Shown here piece after piece: positions 32,732 to 44,643 of a DNA stretch of 64,000 nucleotides (position 1 is its first letter; the number at the start of each line of letters is the position of its first letter). The notes below the pieces were generated by a model. That model was not told the origin of the DNA and did no database searches. It saw only the letters and a list, made by a program, of their open reading frames with translations. Origin of the DNA: Theropithecus gelada. Taxonomy: Eukaryota > Chordata > Mammalia > Primates > Cercopithecidae. The stretch is taken from the NCBI RefSeq assembly GCF_003255815.1, contig NC_037689.1, forward strand, positions 18,289,692-18,353,691. Direction: 5' to 3'. Both the position numbers and the translations under genes were made by a program.

Positions 32732-32992
32732 ATGAAAATGAAAAATGTCACCAAATGTCAGATTAAGTACCAAGATGGAAAATAAAGCAATGTCAAAGAT
32801 TAGAGGTAATATGGGTGCTATTTTTAGATAAGGTGGTCAAGGCGGGCCTCTCTGAGGAGATGCCGTTGGGTCAGAGACATGAATGAACAAAGGCAGGAAA
32901 CTATGCTAATATCTGAAGGCAGAACATTTCAGGAGGGGGGAAAGTAATGCACAGGCCGAAGATGAGAAGGAAGTTTATGAACTTCGTTTCTT

Positions 32993-33101
32993 AGACAAGA
33001 TCTCACCCTATCGTCCAGCCTGGAATACAGTGGCGTGATCATAGCTCACTGTAACGTCTAACTCCTGGGCTCAAGCGATCCTCTTGCCTCAGCCTCCTAA
33101 G
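32993..33101 (-). mobile_element. Alu fragment
   Basis: Antisense partial right monomer, GACAAGATCTCACCCTATCG to CAGCCTCCTAAG. Confidence 0.75.
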
Positions 33102-33663
33102 AATGAACTTCTTTATTCAGGGAACAGCAGGGAGACCAATGTGGCTGGAGCATGGTGAGCAAGCAGGGAGGGTGATAGCAGCTGAGGTTGGAGAGAGAGC
33201 CAGGGGACAGACCACATTGGCTTTCGATTTGGGTCAAGTCAGATGGGAAACCATTGGAAAGTTTTGAAGTGGAGCATGACCTTTGCTGGCTTAAATATTG
33301 AAAGACTATCCATGAGGAGTAAATTACAGCTGGGCAAGAGTGGACACAGAGAGACCAATTAAGATCTGTTGCAAGTGGTCCATCCAGGAGGCTGTCAGGA
33401 GGCTGGACCAGGGCAGAGCAGCAGTGGAGATGGTGAGAAGTGGTCAGAGGCAATATACACTATAAGAGCAAAGCTGAAGGGATTTGCTACCAGGTCAAAT
33501 GTGAATTGTAATAGAAAGATGAGAGTAAAGGATGACTTCAAGGTTTTTGGCCTGAACAAGTGGAAGAATGGAGCCGCTGTTTACTAAGAAGGGGGATGCT
33601 AGGCAGGAGCAGGTTTGGGAATAATGCAGAATTTAGTTACGGACAGATTGAGAATGAGATACA

Positions 33664-33897
33664 GCCTGGGCAACATGGCGAAACCCCATCTCTACTAAAA
33701 ATACAAAAAGATTAGCTGGGCATGGTGGGCTTCCCAGCTACTCGGGAACCTGAGGCAGGAGCATCGCTTGAGCCCGGGAGGTAGAGGTGGAGGTTACAGT
33801 GAGCCCAGAGTGTGCCACTACACTCCAGCCTGGGCAACAGAGTGAGACCCTGTCTCAAAAAAAAAAAAAAAAAAAAAAAAAAAGAAAAGAAAAAGAA
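33664..33897 (+). mobile_element. Alu, 5'-truncated
   Basis: Sense Alu starting at AGCCTGGGCAACATGG, with a 26-A tail continuing into AAAAGAAAAAG. Confidence 0.9.
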
Positions 33898-34269
33898 TGA
33901 GATACAGAATAACTATCTAAATCAGGTTATTTAGGTTCTATCCAATACTTCTGTATTTTTAGTGGAGCAATTGGACACGTGAGTCTGGAGGTCAGGACAG
34001 AAAATACAAATTTGAGACTCATTAGCATATAGAGGGTATTTAAAGCCGTTAGACTGGGTGAGCTCATGCAGGAGTGAGCAATAATAGAGAAGAGGTCTAA
34101 GGTCTGCGTCCTGGGACACCCTGACGCTGAGAGGTCAGGATGAAGAGAATGAGCCAGTGAGTGAGGAAGAAAACCAGGAGAATGTAGCATTCTCAAAGCT
34201 AAATGAAGATGTTTTAAGGAGGAAGCTGCTGCCTGGGATGTGGGAGGGATTAAATAATAAGCAGGAGGG

Positions 34270-34580
34270 ACTGGGCGCAGTGGCTTATGCCTGTAATCCC
34301 AGCACTTTGGAGGCTGAGGCAGGTGGATCACCTGAGGTCAGGAGTTCGAGACCAGCCTGGCCAACATGGCAAAACCCCGTCTTTACAAACAATACAAAAA
34401 TTAGCTAGGCAAGGTGGAGCGTGTCTGTAATCCCAGCTATTTGGGAGGCTGGGGCAGGAGAATCGTCTGAACCTGGGGAGGCGGAGGTTGCAGTGAGCCA
34501 AGATCGTGCCACTGCACTCCAGCCTAGGTGACAGAACGAGACTCTGTCTCAATAAAAATAAAATATAAAAAATAAAAATA
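34270..34580 (+). mobile_element. Alu (S-like)
   Basis: Complete sense Alu. AATAAGCAGGAGG on both sides (34256 and 34577) is the TSD. Confidence 0.94.
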
Positions 34581-34641
34581 AGCAGGAGGCGTTTGGAATT
34601 TTCAGGGCTGCTTGAGTGAGGAGATAAAGAGTTTAGGTACA

Positions 34642-35166
34642 AAGCCTGGGCGTGGTGGCTTACGTCTATAACCCCAGCACATTGGGAGGCTGAGGCAGGA
34701 GGATTGTTTGAGACCAGGAGTTTGAGACCAGCCTGGGCAATGTAGGGAAACCCTTATTTTTAATATATTTTTTTTCTCCCAGGTTCATGCCATTCTCCTG
34801 CCTCAGCCTCCCGAGTAGCTGGGACTACAGGCATCTGCCACCACGCCTGGCTACTTTTTTGTATTTTTAGTGGAGACGGGGTTTCCCTGTGTTAGCCTGG
34901 ATCTCCTGACCTGGTGATCCGCCCGCCTCGGCCTCCCAAAGTGCTGGGATTACAGGCGGGAGCCACTGCGCTGGCCAAATTTTTTTATGTTTTTAATTAG
35001 CCAGGCATGGTCATGCATGCCTGTAGTCCCAGCTACCAAGAAGGCTAAGGTGGGAGGATCACTTGAGCCCAGGAGTTTGAGGCTGTAGTGAGCTATGATT
35101 GAGCCACTGTACTCCAGACTGGGAGATGGAGTGAGATTCTGTCTCAAAAAAGAAAAAAAAAAAAAA
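34642..35166 (+). mobile_element. AluJ-like, outer element hosting an inverted Alu
   Basis: Sense Alu split at about 34772 and resumed at 34984. AGAGTTTAGGTACA on both sides (34629 and 35167) is its TSD. Confidence 0.9.
34774..34976 (-). mobile_element. Alu, truncated, inverted inside an Alu
   Basis: Antisense Alu starting at CTCCCAGGTTCATGCC, so it lacks its own 3' end and tail, embedded in the linker of the sense Alu. Confidence 0.88.
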
Positions 35167-35250
35167 GAGTTTAGGTACACAGAAAGGAGAGAAGATATAA
35201 AAAGGTCAGGGGGTCAGTAAAGAGAGCAGAAGGCAGAAGGCCCCAGGAGC

Positions 35251-35750
35251 ATGGCAGGATCCACAAAGGAATGCCATCCGTGAGAAGTCCCCAGGTGGTG
35301 GAGAATGGCCAGCAACTTTCTAGGAACAGTAATATCTGGTGTGAATTTGATTACTTCCTGCCCCGTATTATGATTGTCTTTCATTTCCCCCGGAAGCTCA
35401 GCGAAAGCTACACGTGGCTGCCATGCATTAGTGGCACTTTGGACACATGAAGGAAGAAAGGCAAAGTCATGTTGAAAGGGGACAGCTGCCCACGAGGATG
35501 AAATGCTTGCAGGGATAAACAGGAAAACAGTGAGAAGCGATTGAGAGAAACAGAACCCTGCAGAGACCTCTTGAAGACTTTGGGGGAAGTGCTGAACTTC
35601 CCTTTGTTGGAAGGGATGAGTCTCCAGCATTTTATTTAGAAATTAAAGAAAAAGGTAAATCGTGCAGGCTGGAAGACCTGGAGTTACCTGGGTAACAAAA
35701 ATAAATGGAAAAGTGCTCAAGGATGTATGTGCAGACATGCTCTTAGCAGC
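35251..35750. other. Unassigned stretch, probably old repeat in its left part
   Basis: Continues from the ancient repeat without a clear boundary. A 138-codon antisense ORF (35214-35630) has no recognisable domain. Confidence 0.35.
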
Positions 35751-35751
35751 A

Positions 35752-36058
35752 TTTTTTTTTTTTTTTTTTTTTTTTGGAGACAGGCGTTCACTGTGTCACT
35801 CAGGCTTGAGGGCAGTGGGGCAATCTTGGCTCACTGCAACCTCTGCCTCCCAGGTTCGAGTGATTCTCCCGTTTCAGCCTCCCGAGTTGCTGGGGCTACA
35901 GGCACGTGCCACCATGCCTTTGTAACTTTTGTATTTTTAGTAGAGACGGGGTTTCACCATGTTGGTCAGGCTGGTCTTGAACTCCTGAGCTCTAGGGATC
36001 CTCCTGTCTCAGCCTCCCAAAGTGCTGGGATTACAGGTGTGAGCCACCACACCCAGCC
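35752..36058 (-). mobile_element. Alu (S-like)
   Basis: Antisense Alu with a 25-T tail. AGCAGCATT and AGCAACATT flank it. Confidence 0.92.
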
Positions 36059-36076
36059 AGCAACATTATTATTATT

Positions 36077-36146
36077 TTTTGGGACACAGTTGTGCAGTAG
36101 AGCGATCTCAGTTCACTGCAGCCTTGACCTCCTGGGCTCAGGTGAG
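36077..36146 (-). mobile_element. Alu fragment
   Basis: Short antisense piece with CGATCTCAGTTCACTGCAGC and CTTGACCTCCTGGGCTC. Confidence 0.65.
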
Positions 36147-36282
36147 CACCTGGCCTTGCAGTTTTTTGTTTGTTTACATTAACAAATATTGGGAGGCTGC
36201 TTGGATGTCTGGCAATGGGAGAGTGATAAAGTAGGTTGTGATGCCTCTTTTTCATGCAGCCCTTAGAAATGATGACAAGGAG

Positions 36283-36587
36283 GCCGGGCGCGGTGGCTCA
36301 CGCCTGTAATCCCAGCACTTTGGGATGCCAAGGTGGGCGGATCACCTGAGGTTGGGAGTTCGAGACCAGCCTGACCAACATGGAGAAATCCTGTCTCTAC
36401 TAAAAATACAAAATTAGACGGGCGTGGTGGTGCGTGCCTGTAATCTTAGCTACTCAGGAGGCTGAGGCAGGAGAACTGCTTGAACCCAGGAGGCAGAGGT
36501 TGCAGTGAGCTGAGATCGCGCCATTGCACTCCAGCCTGGGCAACAAGAGCGAAACTGTCTCAAAAAAAAAAAAAAAGAAAAGAAATG
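36283..36587 (+). mobile_element. Alu (S-like)
   Basis: Complete sense Alu. The perfect TSD AGAAATGATGACAAGG lies on both sides (36267 and 36581). Confidence 0.95.
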
Positions 36588-36589
36588 AT

Positions 36590-36952
36590 GACAAGGGCAC
36601 ATATTCTGTTGAATGAGAGAAGCAGGTTTTGAAACAGTGCAAATACTGGGATCCCAGTTTCATAGAGGTACTATGTGCACATCTAGGTGTCCACAGAAAG
36701 AGAATTAAAACACATTAACCCATACATTTGAAATAGTAGTCCCTGAGTGGTGAGATTATGGGTAACTTTAATTTTTTTTCTCCCTTATACCTTCTCTAGT
36801 TTCTATTTTTTTTTTTTTTACAGTAAATATTTATTACTTTTATGATTAGGGAAAGCAATAAATGTTTAAATAATTCACTGATGTATGACTTGGATTTCAC
36901 TTCTTCTCATTTATATGTTTTATTAGGAAAACATTTATTTTTCTTCTTCTTG
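36590..36952. other. Unassigned stretch
   Basis: AT-rich sequence with a T-run at 36808-36820. No gene is seen. Confidence 0.4.
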
Positions 36953-37239
36953 AGACACAGTCTCAATTTGTCGCCCAGGTTGGAGTTCAGTGGGGCGATC
37001 ACAGCTCACTGCAGCCTCAACTTCCCCGGGCTCAAGTGATCCTCCTTCCTCAGCCTCCCAAGTAGGTGGGACTACAGGCATGTGCCACTATACCTGGCTA
37101 ATTTTTTAGAAAAAAATTTTTGTAGAGATGAGGTCTCACTATATTGCCCAGGCTGGTCTCAAACTCCTGGACTCAAGCAATCCTCTGCCCCAGCCTCCCA
37201 CAGTGCTGGGATTACAGGCGTGAGCCGTCATGCCCAGCC
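36953..37239 (-). mobile_element. AluJ-like
   Basis: Old antisense Alu, complete but diverged. Confidence 0.9.
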
Positions 37240-37915
37240 TAGGGAAACTTTTTGAAGATAAAGTCATTTTTATGTTAGCACGTAGCTTAATTACGCTGGA
37301 ATTTTAGGATAACATAGCCTTCTGAGTCTTTGAATCCACTTAGAGGTCAAACGACCTGCCTGATAAGAAAAGCCTTTGAGTATTTAGAAGATTAACCATC
37401 TTTGCTTGGGGGTTCAAAGTATACCTACCCCTTCAACTGTCCAGTATTTATATTTCTGATAAAGTTCTGATATTTTACCCTGAAATATTTTTTGTGTATG
37501 GTATGACGTGAAGGTCAAGTTTAATTTTCTTCCTACTCTGATAATGTTTGATGAAATCAATATCAATAATTTCTATTTCTTTGTCTTCCTAACAATTCTT
37601 TACCAGAGCCACACATAAGTCGAAAGATATCTCCTAGAGAACTAACCACTTATAAGCCTGTAATCCCCCAATCACTGATTTCTGACAATACAGAGAAGTG
37701 CTATTCATCACTTTTCCTTACTCAGTGGATTTGGCTTCTCTGAGAGGATTTGGTGCCTTGCTGCCTATAAAACATTTTCAGAAAGCCAGGTCTTAAAAAT
37801 GAAAGTTCTTAAATCCCAGAAGATATATCACAGTGACCTGCAGAGGGAAGCTATCTTTACTTTGTGTTGCTAGAACAGAATACCACAGGATTGGTAATTT
37901 ATTATTTATTTATTT
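37240..37915. other. Unassigned stretch
   Basis: No repeat signature that I recognise, and no supported ORF. Confidence 0.4.
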
Positions 37916-37916
37916 T

Positions 37917-38192
37917 GAGACAGAGTCTTACTCTGTCACCTGGGCTGGAGTGCAGTGGTGCAATCCCAGCTCACTGTAACCTCCGCCTCCTGGGTTCAAG
38001 TGATTCTCCTGCCTCAGCCTCCCGAGTAGCTAGGATTACAGGCATGTGCCACCACACATGGCTAGTTTTTGTATTTTTAGTAGAGACAGTGTTTCACCAT
38101 GTTGGCCAGGCTGGTCTCAAACTCCTGAGCAATCCTCCTGCCTCAGCCTCCCAAAGTGCTGGGATTACAGGTATGAGCCACCGCGCCTGGCC
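37917..38192 (-). mobile_element. Alu (S-like)
   Basis: Antisense Alu with an (ATTT)n tail and a small deletion after CTCCTGAGCAATCC. Confidence 0.92.
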
Positions 38193-38215
38193 TGATTATT
38201 TATTTATTTATTTAT

Positions 38216-38498
38216 TGAGACAGAGTCTGACTGTGTCACACAGGCTGCAATGCAGTGGTGATATCTCGGCTCACTGCAGCCTCTGCCTCCTGGGCACAAG
38301 AGATTCTCCTGCCTCAGTCTCCTGAATAGCTGGGACTACAGGTGCACACCAGGGCACCTGGCTAATTTTTGTATTGTTTGTAGAGACGGGGTTTCTCCAT
38401 GTTGGTCAGGTTGGTCTCAGACTCCTGAGCTCAAGTGATTTGACCTCCTTGGCCTCCCAGAGTGCTGGGATTACAGGCGTGAGCCACCTCGCCCAGCC
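38216..38498 (-). mobile_element. Alu (S-like)
   Basis: Second antisense Alu directly downstream, again with an (ATTT)n tail. Confidence 0.92.
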
Positions 38499-39394
38499 TT
38501 GGATTTTACTTTTTGATTCATTTGTTCTCTAAATTACAAAGAGTGAGCAGGTCACACTTCCACTTTAATGGTGGTAAGAAGCTCATTGAATGGAGCTGTT
38601 TTCTGGGCACTGGTTTAATGCCTGTCCCTTTTTCATGAACATCATTTCCTCTAAGCCTTCACTTTGAAGAATGTCTATCTGCTTTTGGAAACCATTGCCT
38701 TCCGAATATTTACTTCAGTCTGGCATTAACATACACTAGCCTTGCTTTAGTACACTTTAAGTAACTGCAAAGAAGTTTAAAGAGGTCCTAGGCTCAAAAT
38801 TCACCTGTGACTAATACAGACATATGTCACCGGGATGATTCTGTAGCATTCGCATGTGTTCTGAGCAGTTGTAGTAGATCAGCTCTAGGAGGAAAGGCGA
38901 TCACCAAGGCAGAGATTTTACTGTCCCCAGGTTGCTACTTGTTATTTTCTGGTCTGGCTTTCTAAGATTAAAGGACTGCAGGAGACTCGCTGGATTCACT
39001 ATGCAGTGTGGGGAAGACAAATGGATGGGTTTCCTGATGGTAGAATGCATGCTTCAGAGAGGTAAGCATGCTGGCTGCCTCTTTGGCCACATAGCCCAGG
39101 AGGTGGACATTTCTGCTCCCTTCATCTCCTTGTGTAGCTCGGCTGGACAGTTGGTTCCTTTCGGGTGCAATCATCAATCTTGATGTTTGTGCAAACCAGT
39201 CCTGACAAGCTGGTACAGCATGGTCCATTGCACCATGTGTACACAACAAAATCATCAATCATTAACATAAAAAACCTTCCAAGGGCCGCATTCTCAGGGG
39301 TTGGGCAAGGAATGATCATAGTTCTAGGGTCCCTTGGAGCTGTGCTGGGAGTGAGCAATATACTGTTACTCCTTTCTACCCTCTTGTTTTCCAG

Positions 39395-39409
39395 CTTCGC
39401 ACCGGGCAG
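39395..39409 (+). other. Candidate 15-nt microexon-like block
   Basis: A pyrimidine tract CTCTTGTTTTCCAG is followed by CTTCGCACCGGGCAG and then GTACAG. The acceptor is good and the donor moderate. Coding context is absent, so the confidence is low. Confidence 0.12.
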
Positions 39410-39520
39410 GTACAGTGACTTAGTCTCTCTGATTCCCAAGTTCAACACCCCCAGGGAAAAGCTTTGTTTGGCTCATCTTGGGTCATGTGCTCACTTCTGG
39501 GCCAATCAACAAGAGATGGG

Positions 39521-39545
39521 GTGTGTGTGTGTGTGTGTGTGTGTG
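39521..39545. repeat. (GT)n microsatellite
   Basis: Twelve uninterrupted GT units. Confidence 0.92.
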
Positions 39546-40120
39546 CCATTAGAATTACAAAGAATTTCTTAGAATTTGATACTTTTGGGGGAGTTAAGAT
39601 GAAGCTGCTTGTTGTAGGTGGGGTTCTTCAGGAAACTGACTCTGCAATGGAGTTTAGTGTGCAGGATATTCATTAAGAAGTGCTCTTGGGATCAACCTAC
39701 CTCTGTGGAAGGTAGGTGGATGAAGCAGAATTGGGTAGAGAGAGAAGCCAAGTTTTGATGCAGGCCTGACAGACTCAGCTGACCCTACAGGGAACTCTGG
39801 GGTTAGAACAGCCTTTCAGAGATGTCCAGGGCTGAGTGGAAATGTCCAGACCTTTATACCCTTGCATTGATCAGTCAGTGGGCGTGGGCTGCCCTCTGCA
39901 GCTGAGGCAGACCTGGAGGGGATGACAGCTGAGGGCTGTCTGCTGACCGCACTCTTGGAGTTGGGCAAGAAGTCCTTCACTGAAGGGGAATTTGGGTAGT
40001 GCATCACAGTGCCTTACCTAAAGGGACACACACACACACACACAATTACACAATTCTAGGGCATTTGAAACATTTGAAGTCACATTGTACTCCAGAAAGT
40101 TTGCATAGATTTATATTACA

Positions 40121-41035
40121 TTTCGATCTGAAATAAAGAACTTTTATAACTCAATATTAAAAATACAAACAAGTCAATTAAAAATGAGCAAAATATTTGA
40201 ATAGACATTTCACCAAAGAGAACATACAAACGGCTAATGCACATGAAAAGATGTTTAACATCAGCCGGGCACGGTGGCTCATGCCTGTAATCCCAGCACT
40301 TTGGGAGGCGGAGGCGGGCAGATCACCTGAGGTCAGGAGTTCGAGACCAGCCTGGCCAAGATGGTGAAACCCCATCTCTACTAAAAATACAAAAATTAGC
40401 CAGGCGTGGTGGCACACACCTGTAATCCCAGCTACTCAGGTGGCTGAGGCAGGAGAATCACTTGAACCCAGGAGACGGAGGTTGCATCGAGCCAAGATTG
40501 CACCATTGTACTCCAGCCTGGGCAACAAGAGCAAAACTCCATTTCAAAAAAAAAAGATGTTTAACATCCTCGTCATTAGGCAAATGCAAATCAAAACCAC
40601 AATAAGATACTTCATGTTCGTGTTCATTATGATGGCTAGAATCAAAAAAGACAGACGGTAACAAATGCTGGTATAAATGTGGAGAAACAGAATGCGTCAT
40701 GTGTTGCTGGGTGGTATGATAAAATGGTATAATGAATTTGGAAAATAGTCTGGCAGTTTCTTGAAAAGTTAAACATAAATTTACTGTATGACCCAGAAAT
40801 TCTACTCCTAGGTATCTACCTAAGAGAGGCCAAAGCATATGTCCACACAAAGACTTGTAGGCAGATGTTCATGGCAGCATTATTCATAACAGCCAAAAGA
40901 TGGAAATAACCCAAATATCCGTCCACAGATGAATGGATAAACAAAATGCTGCCTAGCCACGCAATGGATATTAGTTTGCCATAACTAGGAATGAAATACT
41001 GATAAATGCTACAACATGAATGAATGAAGGAATGA
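40121..41035 (+). mobile_element. L1 (L1M-like) 3' part
   Basis: Sense remnants of the ORF2 end: AAATGCAAATCAAAACCACAA, TGGAAAATAGTCTGGCAG, ACCCAGAAATTCTACTCC, TTCATGGCAGCATTATTC and CCAAATATCCGTCCACAG. Interrupted by an Alu at 40263. Confidence 0.88.
40263..40553 (+). mobile_element. Alu (S-like) in L1
   Basis: Complete sense Alu. AAGATGTTTAACATC at 40248-40262 and 40554-40568 is a perfect TSD. Confidence 0.95.
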
Positions 41036-41110
41036 TCTTCTCCAGGATGTCTTCCCTGATCTCTGGACTACTCTAGCACTTCACCTATAATCTAAGTAAT
41101 ATAATACCTC
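41036..41110 (+). mobile_element. L2-like fragment
   Basis: ATCTTCTCCAGGATGTCTTCCCTGATCTC resembles the L2 3' part ('AGGCCTTCCCTGACC'). Short. Confidence 0.45.
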
Positions 41111-41140
41111 ATATTATTATTATTATTATTATTATTGACA

Positions 41141-41416
41141 TGGAGTCTCGCTCTGTTGCCCAGGTTGGGGCACAGTGACGTGATCTCAGCTCACTGTAAC
41201 ATTCGTCTCCTGGGTTCAAGCAATTCTTCTGCCTCAGCCTCCTGAGTAGCTGGGACTACAGGTGTGCACCCCATGCCCAGATAATTTTTTTTTTTTTCGT
41301 AAAGACAGGGCTTCACCATGTTGGCCAGGCTGGTCTTGAACTCCTGGCCTCAAGTGATCCACCTGTCTCAGCCTCCCAAAGTGCTGGGATTATAAGCATG
41401 AGCCACCACATTCAGC
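41141..41416 (-). mobile_element. Alu (S-like)
   Basis: Antisense Alu with an (ATT)n tail at 41115-41139. Confidence 0.92.
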
Positions 41417-41930
41417 CCTAGATATTCTTATACATGCATTTTGGTGGACATATGCACTCAGATCATAAAGTAAGCAAATCCTTAACTTTAGTAGATACTG
41501 TAAAATGGTTTTTCTTTTATTTATTTATTTATTTTTGAGATGGAGTTTCACTTTTGTTGCCCAGGCTGGAGTGCAATGGTGCGATTTCGGCTCACCACAA
41601 CCTCCGCATCCCAGGTTCAAGTGATTCTCCTGCTTCAGCCTCCTGAGTAGCTGTGATTACAGGCATGTGCCACCATGCCTGACTTATTTTGTATTTTTAG
41701 TAGAGATGGGGTTTCTCTATGTTGGTCAGGCTGGTCTTGAACTCCTGACCTCAGGCAATCTACCCGCCTCGGCCTCCCAAAGTGCTGGGATTACGGGTGT
41801 GAGCCACCGTGCCTGGGCATAAAGCTGTTTTTCAAAGTGATGGTATGAATTTTCACTCCCGCCAATGGTGTATGAAAGTCCCAATTGCTCTACATCCTTT
41901 GGATGGTGGTTACCAGAATATATGTGTGTG
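41417..41930 (-). mobile_element. L1 (L1M-like) fragment, antisense
   Basis: TACTGTAAAATGGTTTTTC before and TTTCAAAGTGATGG-CTCCCGCCAATGGTGTATG after an Alu read as the antisense L1 ORF2 end region. Confidence 0.65.
41537..41817 (-). mobile_element. Alu (S-like) in L1 fragment
   Basis: Complete antisense Alu. TAAAATGGTTTTTC and TAAAGCTGTTTTTC flank it as an aged TSD. Confidence 0.92.
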
Positions 41931-41977
41931 TATGTATATATATATGTGTATGTGTATGTGTGTGTGTGTGTATATAT
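41922..41977. repeat. (TG)n/(TA)n microsatellite
   Basis: Mixed TATG/TGTG/TATA tract. Confidence 0.9.
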
Positions 41978-42022
41978 AAAAACATTTATGACTAGTGTAC
42001 TTTACATACTTTAATATATACA

Positions 42023-42328
42023 GGCCAGGAGTAATGGATCATGCCTGTAATGCCAGCACTTTGGGAGACTGAGACAGCCAGATCGCTTGAGTCCGGGAGT
42101 TTGAGACCAGCCTTGTCAACATAGTGAAACCTGGTCTCTACAAAAAATTTTAAAAATTAGCTGAGTGTGGTGGCTCACACCTATAGTCCCAGCTACTTGG
42201 TTGGCTGAGGTGGGAGGATGGTTTGAGCCCAGGACGTCGAGGCTGCAGTAAGCCATGATTGCATCACTGTACTGCAGACTGAGTGACAGAGTGAGGCCCT
42301 GTCTCAAAAAAAAAAAAAAAAAAAAAAA

Positions 42329-42330
<2 letters not shown>
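42023..42330 (+). mobile_element. AluJ-like
   Basis: Diverged sense Alu with a 24-A tail leading into a (CA)n run. Confidence 0.9.

Positions 42331-42331
<1 letters not shown>

Positions 42332-42363
<32 letters not shown>
42332..42363. repeat. (CA)n microsatellite
   Basis: Sixteen CA units directly after the Alu tail, suggesting origin from it. Confidence 0.92.
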
Positions 42364-42366
<3 letters not shown>

Positions 42367-42466
42367 GTATCTCAATTTTTAAAAGTTGATTCAGAAAAGC
42401 CAGGTTCTGAATGTAAAGAAGTTTTAGGAATATTTTAACCAATTTAAATTTTCTTTTTTTTTTTTT

Positions 42467-42748
42467 GAGACTGAGTCTGGCTCTGTCGCCCAGGCTGGAG
42501 TGCGGTGGCCGGATCTCAGCTCACTGCAAGCTCCGCCTCCCGGGTTTACGCCATTCTCCTGCCTCAGCCTCCCGAGTAGCTGGGACCACAGGCGCCCGCC
42601 ACTTCGCCCGGCTAGTTTTTTGTATTTTTTAGTAGAGACGGGGTTTCACCGTGTTAGCCAGGATGGTCTCGATCTCCCGACCTCGTGATCCGCCCGTCTC
42701 GGCCTCCCAAAGTGCTGGGATTACAGGCTTGAGCCACCGCGCCCGGCC
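42467..42748 (-). mobile_element. AluYR-like, full length
   Basis: Antisense young Alu. TAAATTTTCTTTTTT flanks it at 42445 and 42749. Confidence 0.95.
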
Positions 42749-44170
42749 TAAATTTTCTTTTTTAAGGTATATCCAAAAGTGACATATGAGAAAAACAAAT
42801 GTCTAGATAAATCTAAAAGAACTCTTTGAATAAATATAAAATAAAAATTCTAAGTGATTAAAGACACTTATTTGTGTTCATACATATTCCAATTCAGAGG
42901 GACCTCACGTGATCACCCATTTCTCAGAAACACAGAAACATGCCCAACCACCTCACTAGACTCCATTCCAGAGAGTACAATGCTGAAACTTCCTCTGTGC
43001 GGCCTTTAAGGCACTGTCCAGAGAGAGGTTGGCAGGTGGATGGCTGGGCCTGTAAAGGCTGACCAAGGCCACCGACAAGGCCTTGGTGAAGGTCAGTGGG
43101 CATGTTATCTTGCCAGCTCCTAACCGAGTTCATTTGTAGGTTTCAGGCTCCTGGCTCCACTCTGAAAGAACATCTGTTGTGACTTTCTGGCAATGCCCAA
43201 CTCAACCCTGGCCCCTGTCTGTGCCCCATCCATCGGATTTGGGGCAGCCCAGTGTTCTGTTTCATCCTCCCACTGCCAACCAGAATCAGCCCCCAGACTC
43301 TCTTTCTTCCATGTTTTGTCATACTTCAAGTGTACTCAATCAGATGCCTCAGCAAATTCTCTCAAAATAGTCAAAAGAGTGATCATATTTTACAAACTTG
43401 GGGCCCAATGTGCAAAGTCACTATTTGGTCCGGATCTGATAAGAGTCTTACCTCTAGAACCCAAAGACAGGGAATTGGATATGGAATTCAATTCTAGTTG
43501 CCCCCAACCCACCCACCCCATGACTGGATTGTGGAGAATTAAGCTTAATTTGTTCTGCCTTTCCTTTGTATATTTTTTAAAATAAAAAATAATGCAAATT
43601 CAATTTTACGTAAGCAATAGAGATCTTTCCTGTATTTTTATTCAATTCTCCAAACCGTCATTATACTTTAAATTGGATTCACAGATACAATGTTTGCAGA
43701 TATTTTTTCTCACTGAGATTTAGTACCTTATTTGTTCCTGGCCTATGTGATTCCCAGGTATCTGAAATGTATAAATTATTTATAGTCCAGATGGTGATCT
43801 GATACTATCTGCATCTAAAAACGTTCTGTGCTTTTGCTGCAGACACAGACGCTCAATTACAAAATTCAGGTTGGTCTTTAGGTCCTAGCCTGATAGCTCA
43901 AGGCATTCTTGATTATAAAGAAATACTCCAAATTCCAGCAGCCTTTTTTCCGTTTGCTTTCATTGCTTAGCATTAAAAACCATTCCTCTGTGGGAGCTAC
44001 CAAGTTAAGGAAGAGAAAAGGGGGGAAGTTCCTTTTTTTTTCTCCTGCCGGAGGAGGCAATTTTTTTTTTCTTGGCCAAATCGAAAACTTCTACGTTTCA
44101 AAATGGGAGATTGTGGATAGATTGCTAATTGTTCCCCTAAATCCTTTGTGTTCATTTTTTGGTAGCAATA
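42749..44170. other. Unassigned 1.4-kb stretch
   Basis: Free of Alu. Overlapping ORFs at 43193-43585 (130 codons), 43252 and 43909 have no recognisable domains. AAAATAAAAAATAATG at 43580 is AT-rich and not clearly a poly(A) site. Confidence 0.4.
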
Positions 44171-44600
44171 GAAACCCTGAATTTAAGAAGGCAAAATGGC
44201 TTCCCAGAATAGAGACTACATTACCCAATCTCCCTCACAGCTAGGTGTGGTCATGTGACTACATTCTGGCCAACTATATGTGAGCAGAACTTATGTATGC
44301 AACTTATGGATCATGTACCTAAAGGAGCAGAGCTTGCTATCCGCTTCTTCTTTGCCCTTCTTGCTGATTGGAAGAGGGATGTGGTAATGAGCCATCTAGG
44401 ACCATGTGGACAAAGCTTCACTCAGGGATGGCAATTTCATAACACAGGAGGAGCCCAGGAACCACCATGGTGCTGAAAGAGCAGCTCTGGACTACCTATG
44501 CCCAGAGGGAGAAATGTTCTGCTTTCTTTCTCCTAAGACATTGTTATTTTGGTTCTCAGAGACAACAGCCAAAACTATGTTCTAACGAAAAACACAGACA
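44171..44600 (+). mobile_element. Old interspersed repeat (MER-type), family unassigned
   Basis: GACTACATTACCCAATCTCC, CAGCTAGGTGTGGTCATGTGAC and TTCTGGCCAACTATATGTGAG form a well-known mammalian repeat opening. The 3' part is diverged. Confidence 0.5.
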
Positions 44601-44643
44601 CTTAGGCAGAATTGGAGATAATTTTGATCAAAAGACTAGGAAA

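Larger units (their letters stand above)
32732..35250. repeat. Ancient mammalian interspersed repeat, family unassigned
   Basis: Between the Alus, phrases such as CAGGGAGACCAATGTGGCTGG, AACCATTGGAAAGTTTTGAAG and AGGATGACTTCAAGGTTTTTGGCCTG are recurrent in old mammalian repeats. The order is collinear over about 2.5 kb. I do not name the family. It shares motifs with 20100-20290. Confidence 0.45.
38499..40120. other. Unassigned 1.6-kb stretch with splice-like signals
   Basis: Longest Alu-free unassigned stretch in this half. It has a donor-like GAG|GTAAGC at about 39061 and a strong acceptor-like tract at 39364-39394. 39600-40000 resembles an old LTR or repeat but was not identified. (TG)n at 39521-39545 and (CA)n at 40026-40044. 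Confidence 0.35.

Noticed and set aside
37864..38325. 153-codon ORF as a gene
   Set aside because: It spans two antisense Alus and carries the usual Alu peptide pattern.
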